A stretch of DNA of 64,000 bases. Origin: Quercus robur. Lineage: Eukaryota > Streptophyta > Magnoliopsida > Fagales > Fagaceae. Each line of letters begins with the position of its first letter. Position 1 is the first letter of the stretch. Of the stretch, positions 57,166-64,000 are shown one piece after another. The DNA lies in assembly GCF_932294415.1 (NCBI RefSeq), contig NC_065537.1, forward strand, positions 48,652,302 through 48,716,301. The letters run 5' to 3'. The notes beneath the pieces are model-generated. The model saw only the letters and a list, made by a program, of their open reading frames with translations, had not been told where the DNA came from and made no database searches. The translations under genes were made by a program, and so were the position numbers.

Positions 57166-60072
57166 CTAACTACCACCTCGCTTAGTAGCCTCTGAATTAC
57201 TCATTGTCATGAAAGACTCTCCACACCCACACTCTCCTTTAGAATTTGGATTAACAAAAATAAATTCCGATCTGTATCCACAAAAAAAGAGGAAAAAAAA
57301 TGAGAGTCAACAGAAATGAGAATCAGGAAAGGAGTGAACATAGATTATCTGGATTTGGAAAAGAAAAATCAAGAATTAGTGAATAGGTGCCCAAGAAATT
57401 ATTTATTTCTTTGTTTGTTTATTTCACATACATCCTTGAAAGTACTTCAGTTGCTCACAGAAGGGATGTTCTATTCAAAACAAAACTTTAATAAGTTCAA
57501 CTTTAGTTCTTTTGTTGTTGAAAATAAATTCTGGAACATTACGAAAGAAGTATATACCAAATTATATTTTTAAAGTTTTGGTCATGTTATTGTGAATCAA
57601 GAAACATTTAATGATGAATCACTTCTTCCACACTTCTCTTTGGCCATGAGATAGGAAAATGAAAAAATAACCTCCTTTTATACAATAACTTTTTTTTTTT
57701 TTTTTTGATAGTATACAATAATTACTTTAAACAACCATAATGCTGTGGGTATGATACCATTTCATCACAAATCACGGTATTTCTAGAACAAAATTTCCCC
57801 CTCCTAATCTGGGGAAAAGATGACAGCAAATAACAAAGTAAGCAGTAAATGCAGCATACGAAATCCACATTTGTGTTGTAGATGTCAGTTTGCATCATAA
57901 AATGGACTAATATAAAAGTGCAACAATGGTGTCACATGTTTTCTGTACCTGAGTTTGTCATCAACAAAATCCATCTTGGTTCCTATTACATGCATCATGG
58001 CCTTTGGATCAATCAGTACCTTCACACCCTTGTCATCAATCAATTCATCGTACTTCCCCTTCTCATCTGAACACATGAATGCAACCACACATTAAAGCTG
58101 TAACATAAGCCAAAGGGCTTGAGTCTCTCCTCAAATGCTTAAGAGAGATACATTTTATATGAAAGAAACTATAAATATATAAAGAAGAAGAAAACTTAAT
58201 GTCTACAAATGCTCCGTAGCTTTCTTGCTAAATGTTATTATGCTGATTGATCATCAAAACAAACACAACTAGCAGCACTTCCATTAAGAAAAGAAAACCA
58301 CCAAGCACAATCAAAAAGAAAAGTGTACTATATTAACTAAAATTATGCTATCGATGCCTCCTTCCTAATGTGTTTGAGGGTTTGAACCAAGGTTCAAGAC
58401 TCACTATGTGGGTGCCTCTTATAAATTGAAAAAAGGGAAGAAAAAAAAAAGGTGGGTTCTAGTTGGCTGCAGGGACGGAATTAGGATTCAAACTTAGGGG
58501 AGGGGGGGTGGGTCCAAAGTTCTTTATTTGAGGATTTTCAGAAATTTGGATGTCAATATTAGAGGTTGTCAATGTTCCATCATTAGCATTGGTTTCTGAA
58601 CTAACTGTATTTTTTCTTTTGGAAAAAAAAAAAATCAAACATTGTAATTGAGTTTCTCATTTTCTACATATCTAATAAAAGTCATATTAAGAATAGAGAA
58701 TTATAGCTAAGAGCTTATTTCCTAGTGTTTTCAACAAAAAGGTCTTTGATTCAAATCTCTCCTCTCTTGTTGTAATTATTAAATTATCAAAAACTTCATA
58801 AAAAATTATATTGATTTAATCATGGTTTTAGACATATGACCAGACAAAGAATTGAAAAAATAAGTGGCTATAGGTTCTTTGATCAAACTAGGTTGGATGA
58901 TTATTTATATTTTCCACATTATAATTTATTTATATAAAAAAGTCAATTATTGATCTTTTCATATTATTCTATACCTAACACCTTTATAACTATACTTCAA
59001 AGTTAAAACTCATGTTAACCACTAAATTCTTCCTAAAAATAATATTGACCTCTAAATTAATGACAGCATAAAGAGCAATTACCAATTACTAAGAGACATT
59101 AACATTCTAGTTAAAATAAAGACATTAATTTTTTTTTCTTTCTCAAAGATAAAAAGTGACTAACATTTATTGTGAGATAGAAAAAAGAGGTGAGAATAGA
59201 AAGCAAAATTACAGCGGTTGTTTCCTTACCAAATTATGCATGCCTGGCAATTGGGTTCTTCACCTTTTACATTCTTGGTTTGGCAGGTTGTACAAACATT
59301 GCAAATCAATAAATTCTAAGACAGATGTCAGTGAAGAGAAAGAAATCCATGAGAGATGATAAAACGGATGGTTTTGATAATAAAAAATTTGAAGTTTCAG
59401 AGGTCAATAGTGGGGAGCATAGATATTCTAAGAACCAAAAGTTAAAATTGTTGTACAAATATATATACTAATAGGTTCTTTTCATGCCGTCTCTGAGTTA
59501 GCTCAATTGGTAAAGCCTCCACTGCTCGCAAAATTTGTGGCAGATTCAAGTTTCGGCATTAATTTACAGACTACTAACTAGGTCAATCAGACAAACTGCC
59601 TTGTGCACTTGTTACAAGCATGTGTGTCCCCACCTAACGTTTTCAGGTTATGAATCAAAGATAGATTCCTTCATTACCAAATTCCCACAACATTGGGAAC
59701 CAAATCATTAGTAGAATTCTATAATTTTGAATTGAATTCTCTTGTAAACCTCGATTAATATACATACAAACTTTAACATAAATTTTGGATTTTGAGGCAT
59801 ATGGGAAACAAAATACAAGATTTGGGGAATTGGGTTAAGGCAAGAAATGAAAAAGAGAGAGAACCATATATACCAGCGTAGTTGAGGGTGTAGGACAAGC
59901 CGTTGCAGCCACGAGCCTTGACGCCGAGGCGGAGGAAAGGCCTCTGGCGATCCTCTAGCAGCTTCCGGATCCTGACCGCCGCCTCCTCCGTTATGCTTAT
60001 GGCCTGACGGCGGAGCGCCGGCCCGGCCTTCGCCGCCGCCGCCGCTATAAACGAAGATGATGGTGATGCCAT
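57166..60072 (-). CDS. Iron-sulfur cluster assembly protein, IscA-like (ISCA1 type), probably mitochondrial
   Basis: Three exons (minus): 60072-59874, 58066-57949, 57271-57166, with GT/AG introns and matching phases; 140 residues. A-type carrier that receives and passes on Fe-S clusters or iron. Motifs: Ala-rich, Arg-containing N-terminus ([20 protein letters not shown]), [31 protein letters not shown] with the first conserved Cys, [14 protein letters not shown], and the C-terminal CGCGESF with the Cys pair. All three cluster-ligand cysteines are therefore present. Closest family I recall is Arabidopsis IscA-like 1 (At2g16710 group). The N-terminus is a weak mitochondrial-type presequence. 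Exon 1 is GC-rich against AT-rich introns. Intron 1 (1.8 kb) contains a tRNA-derived SINE. Confidence 0.95.
58067..59873 (-). other. Intron 1 of the IscA gene
   Basis: 1807 bp, donor GTATATATGG, acceptor GTGTTCAG. AT-rich, contains the SINE at 59490-59640 and a G-rich tract at 58497-58509. No other gene seen. Confidence 0.8.
59490..59640 (+). mobile_element. tRNA-derived SINE fragment
   Basis: Box A-like GAGTTAGCTCAATTGGTAAA at about 59498 and box B-like GCAGATTCAAGTTTCG at about 59541 stand 30 nt apart, as in RNA polymerase III promoters of tRNA-derived plant SINEs. The following AATTTACAGACTACTAACTA and TGTGTGTCCCCACC are not tRNA-like. No clear tail or target duplication. Confidence 0.6.
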
Positions 60073-60203
60073 TTATTTTTTGTTTCGCGTGTACAACTCA
60101 CCCTGCTTCTCGTACCTCAAAATCAAATGTATGTACGTGTGTTTTTATATGACGATGCTAAAATCCAAATTGATTTCAGTTTGATTAAGGAAATGTCAAA
60201 GTA

Positions 60204-60638
60204 CTAGTTACATGCATTACTTTATCAAATATCTTGTAATCTACATGTATACATGTATATGTATAGATATACTTGAGAGATACATATTAATTTCTCAAAA
60301 AAAAAGATACATATTAAGATGTATAGTATAATTCTTACCTATATAATTTAAATATTATTAATAGTCATTCTTATAATTTTTTTAATTCTTTAAAAAGTCT
60401 TATAAGAATATTATTAGATAGAAAATATAAATTATCTATTTTTAAAAAAAAAATTATGTTCATTAATTCTAGACTGTTTGGTTTTTGTACACAATAATTC
60501 ATTTAATGAATATTTATGATATGTTCCCACATTTGATTCCAAAATTAAGAAATAAAACTCTCTCTAAAAATAAATAATTTAGGACACATGGCGCAAAATT
60601 GGACTACAATTGTAGAATCTAAATGAATTTTAGAGAGA

Positions 60639-60675
<37 letters not shown>

Positions 60676-61091
60676 TATAAATTTGAATTGTTTTTAGTTA
60701 TAAAAAAAAAGGCTCATAAATATAAAATCATTCAAACTCTCTCTTCCTCTAATTTTATATATAGTGTTAGATATATGATTATATTTTTTTATGATTTATT
60801 TATATTAGACTCCTCGTTTTCTATTCTAAATTAACTCATTTGGTACAAAAATTAAAAAATCTTGATTAGATAGGATACTTGCCGTAAAATTAGACTCTAA
60901 TTGAAATCCAATTTTTACACTAAACTAACTAACTTGGTACACAAATTTTAAAAATTTTGATTAGATGGGACACGTGGCGCAAAATTAGACTCTAATTGAA
61001 TTCCAATTTGGAATCTAATTGGATTTTCTCTCAGTTTTACCTATTAATATATATATAGATGACTTATAAACTTAAATTGTTTTTAGTTCTA

Positions 61092-61145
<54 letters not shown>

Positions 61146-61450
61146 ATAAATATAAAATCATTTAAAAATTATGTTTTTTATGGTTTACTTATATTGGACT
61201 CCTCGTTTTTTATACTAAATTAACTTATTTGGTGTAAAAATTAAAAAAACTTAGATTATATGGGACACACGTTGCAAAATTAAACTCTATTTAAAATCCA
61301 ATTTTTACATTGAATTAATTCACTTGGTACAAAAATTTAAAAACTTAGATTAGATAGGATATGTGGCGCAAAATTAGATTCTAATTGAATTCCAATTTAA
61401 AATCTAATTGGATTTTCTCTCTACTTTACCTATTTTTTTATATATATAGA
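60204..61450 (-). mobile_element. Minus-strand cluster of short non-autonomous Helitrons
   Basis: Read on minus, 5' ends TCTATATATATATTAATAGG (at 61059) and TCTATATATATAAAAAAATAGG-type (at 61450), each followed by (T)AAAGTAGAGAGAAAATCC or AAAACTGAGAGAAAATCC. The 3' CTAG is at 60207-60204. Internal phrase GTCTAATTTTGCGCCACGTG is shared with the cluster at 51.8-54 kb. No coding capacity. A (GA)n tract (about 60640-60671) and a 51-bp poly-A (61091-61141) lie inside. Confidence 0.65.
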
Positions 61451-61455
61451 TTATT

Positions 61456-61835
61456 TTTAGAAATATTTTGGACATTAAACTTTTAAAATTCACAATTAGC
61501 ACTCCTAAATTATAACAAGTGTTACACTATGCATCTTGCTGTTAATTATATTCATTTCTTGAAGAAAAAGTCCTAAGTTTAGGTTGGAAAGTGTAATTGA
61601 GAATATAATTTAGGATGGTAAAATGTAATTTCTCTTTTGTTTTTACAGGATTGAGAAGATGAACAATTGAGTTTTTTCACTTGATGCCATCTAACGGCAA
61701 AATTGATGGTGGGTGCAAAGTGTAACATGTGTTATAGTTTAGAGCATTAATCATGCATTATAAAAGTTTAAGGTGCAAAGTATAATTTGAAGTATAGTTC
61801 AAGGTGATAAAATGTAATTTCTCAAGAGATTTGAT
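61456..61835. mobile_element. Decayed MITE with long imperfect TIRs
   Basis: The left part (TTAAACTTTTAAAATTCAC, then TTATAACAAGTGTTACACT) is mirrored on the right (TTAAACTTTTATAATGCATG and TATAACACATGTTACACTTT on minus), giving inverted arms of about 80-100 bp. The layout resembles MULE-type MITEs. No target duplication identified. Confidence 0.5.
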
Positions 61836-62319
61836 TCATGCACTAGCAATAGATTGATATGTATAGAGTGGGATATATCTAGAAATTCTAAGTTAATTTT
61901 TAGCAAAATTTTAGTATTTATTATTTTTTTTTAAAAGGTAGAAATAATTTATTTTTATTTTTATTTTTGATAAAAAAAAGGGTTAGAATTAGCAAAATTT
62001 TATTTATCCATTGTGAAACAAATAAATTAGTTAAATTTTATTACAATATTATACAAAAATGGTAATTGTAAGGTCCTATTTGTTTTTATATGATAGTTTC
62101 AAGCATTTGAGAATTTAAGTTTGATTGGGAATTGAAATGTTAATTGTTTTGAACAAAACTTAGTTGATATTTCTTAGGATCTCCTCTTAAGATTCAATCA
62201 TGTGGTTTTTTCTCATGGAATGAAAGAGTATTTTAAGTTAAGTACAATCACATAACTGAATCTTAAGGAGGGAAACATAAAAAACAACATCTAAATAATA
62301 TATTCTAGGTTGTGATATC

Positions 62320-62593
62320 TGTTGGAGCAAACATAATAATAATGGAAATAACACAATTTGGATACCTCCACCCTTCATCTTCCCCTTGCGCACGTATCTA
62401 GCTCAATATCTGAGACAATTTATGTTAGCCCATTAATCACCACAATTAAAAAGAATAAAATAGTCTCTCTCCTTTTCAATGTGGGATTAAACATTTTCAC
62501 TAACTCCCCATCTTCCATATTCATTCCCACATCTTTACATTTATATTGTAACATTTATTCATTTTAATTATTTAATATTAAAATGCTCCAACA
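62320..62593. mobile_element. Small LTR (274 bp), TRIM-like solo LTR
   Basis: Begins TGTTGGAGCA and ends TGCTCCAACA, so its own termini form a 10-bp inverted repeat. Both sides carry ATATC (62315-62319 and 62594-62598), a 5-bp target duplication as made by LTR-element integration. Contains AATGTGGGATTAAACATT, seen in small plant LTRs. No internal region. Confidence 0.75.
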
Positions 62594-63775
62594 ATATCTA
62601 TGAACTCACCTATCACCCTTCTTCCTAATACAATTATTGTTGCCACTATATTCTACAGAATCCACCAACTAGTTTCTTATTCTCATCATTTGTTGGTTCC
62701 TCTCTCATTGCTGATTTGATTATTTTTATTAATCTGTTTCAAGTGATTAAAGGTAATTTGCTTGTAATATTTCATATTGGCTAGAATTTGTAGCATTAAA
62801 AGTGTCAAGGTAATCATTTTTTATTTGCAAAAATCGATTTGATTTGGTGTTGGTGAGATTTACAATCATGCATCAATTATTTCATGTTGTGAACAAATAT
62901 GATTATTTTTATTTTCCATATTAAAGGGAAATATTTCATTTCATACAAACCAAACATGAAAAAAAAAATCTTTAGTATTTTTAGAAACTCGACCAAAACA
63001 CCCCAAAAAAAAAGAAGTTTTCTTTAAAAAAGTTTTCAATCTAAATCATTTATGTTAAAAAATATTTGATGCTGAAGCAAGTGGAACCTTAAATTTTAAA
63101 TATATTAATAATGTTGTAAAATCCATTCCAATGATTCCATTATTCTTAGAAAGAATGTATTTTAGAAAATTTGAGATAGAGTTACTTATGAACCTTTGGA
63201 GGATCCTAGTCAATTCTAAACTTGCTTCCCACCACTCCACCCCCCCCCCCCCCCCCCCCCCACATATATATATATATATATATATTGTTCAAGCTTTTTT
63301 TTTTTTAATAAATTTATTATTATTATTTTTATTTTTAGTTATAAAAGTTTAAACAAATAGAAATACCTATGAAGATGACTCAAATGGGGAAAAAATTTAT
63401 TTATGTTGGTCTCATTATTCCTTTTACAAACTCAAAATCTTTCAATAATTTTAGTTTTTTTTTTTTTTTTTTTAGGGGGAATAATTTTAGTTGATAGTTT
63501 TTTTTTTTTTTTTTTTTTGGTATTATTATACTTTTTTTATTGTAATTATTAGATAATTTTCAATGATTTTATTTTGCCTGTGTTTATATTGTATGTTGCC
63601 TTTTTTTATTGATATTAATTTTTTTTTAAAAGAATTAAAATTATTATAGAACATATTCAACAACATTGATAGATACGAGCGACAACATTTTCAACAACAT
63701 TTTGGAGCAAATGGATTGATTGAAACAGAGGAAGCACGCACGGTCATTCACTGACACAAACACACACACTGACAT
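62594..63775. other. AT-rich intergenic stretch upstream of the last gene
   Basis: Contains a poly-C tract (63239-63260) followed by (AT)n, several poly-T tracts (63460-63520) and a CA-rich segment (ACACAAACACACACACTGAC) just before the next start codon. No gene. Confidence 0.55.
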
Positions 63776-64000
63776 ATGAAGATGGCGGCGATAACTCGGC
63801 TGCAACTCCTCCACCACCCATTTCTGATCCTCAAACCCTGCACATTTCCTCACTCCTTCAACTTCAACTTCAACTTTATCCCTCCCAAACTCCACCATGC
63901 CACTCGTCCTCGCAAATTCTCCACCACTCTTCCACTCTGCTCCAACTCTGATCCAATCCCTGAGGCCTGTCTTCTATAATCTATTTGTATGTACTTCATT
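63776..64000 (+). CDS. 5' exon of a gene with a probable organelle-targeting N-terminus (runs off the window)
   Basis: ATG at 63776 (a second in-frame ATG at 63782 fits MAAITRLQLLHH better as a start). The first 60 residues are Ser/Thr/Arg/Pro-rich, nearly free of acidic residues, and include RPRKFSTTLPLCSNSD, the look of a chloroplast or mitochondrial transit peptide. The frame closes at 63977-63979 after IPEACLL. A GT at about 63970 or 63986 is a candidate splice donor, so the exon probably ends there and the protein continues outside the window. Product not recognisable from the presequence. Confidence 0.6.

Overview
The window is nuclear DNA of a woody eudicot plant. Host genes are spliced with GT/AG introns, coding islands sit in AT-rich DNA full of homopolymers and microsatellites, and about half of what I can classify is plant transposable element. 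Several repeat families (a MITE at 22.4 kb, LTRs sharing a TGTAGGG(A/G)TAAAG terminus) remind me of Fagales such as oak or chestnut. That placement is recall, not a search result.

Layout. 0.1-1.1 kb: an LTR copy and a LINE reverse-transcriptase scrap. 1.3-14.2 kb: a direct tandem segmental duplication, each unit carrying one intact F-box/FBA gene (1817-2956 and 6978-8117). Unit 2 also holds a hAT-like element with perfect 8-bp target duplications and about 2.8 kb that unit 1 lacks. 15.4-21.1 kb, minus strand: a complete five-exon 4'-phosphopantetheinyl transferase gene, with a 5'-truncated LINE inserted 13-24 bp past its stop codon. 23-34 kb: a nest. A Gypsy-like LTR element contains an LTR copy, which contains a 5.8-kb Mutator-like transposon (MULE) with matched 9-bp target duplications. 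A second solo LTR sits near the outer element's right end. 36.5-40.6 kb: a two-exon membrane-anchored dual-specificity phosphatase gene whose 5' leader and first codons are tandemly duplicated, creating a 9-codon upstream ORF. 42.5-45.3 kb, minus strand: a third F-box/FBA copy, now a pseudogene, split by a hAT-like insertion carrying a ribosomal protein L12 fragment. 45.7-51.8 kb: an LTR element with both LTRs, an antisense gene and an 11-copy 73-bp tandem repeat. 51.8-56 kb: head-to-tail short Helitrons, a 468-bp near-perfect palindrome, a solo LTR with perfect target duplications, a MULE-type MITE and a 256-bp tandem repeat. 57.2-60.1 kb, minus strand: a three-exon IscA-type iron-sulfur assembly gene. 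60.2-62.6 kb: more Helitrons, a MITE and a small LTR. 63.8 kb to the end: first exon of a gene whose product probably has an organelle-targeting peptide.

The host genes do not form a pathway. PPTase (carrier-protein activation) and IscA (Fe-S assembly) are both housekeeping functions that can act in organelles. The F-box genes belong to a fast-evolving ubiquitin-ligase adaptor family. The most interesting items are: (1) the MULE, which carries besides its MURA-type transposase a convergent spliced gene for a GRF zinc-finger / coiled-coil / tail-anchor protein, in the position mudrB occupies in maize MuDR; (2) two LTR elements that each carry a related antisense gene near the 3' LTR with what looks like its own TATA promoter; (3) the RPL12 fragment inside an insertion inside an F-box pseudogene; (4) the phosphatase leader duplication. 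Exon coordinates for host genes were worked out by hand from splice sites and reading phase.
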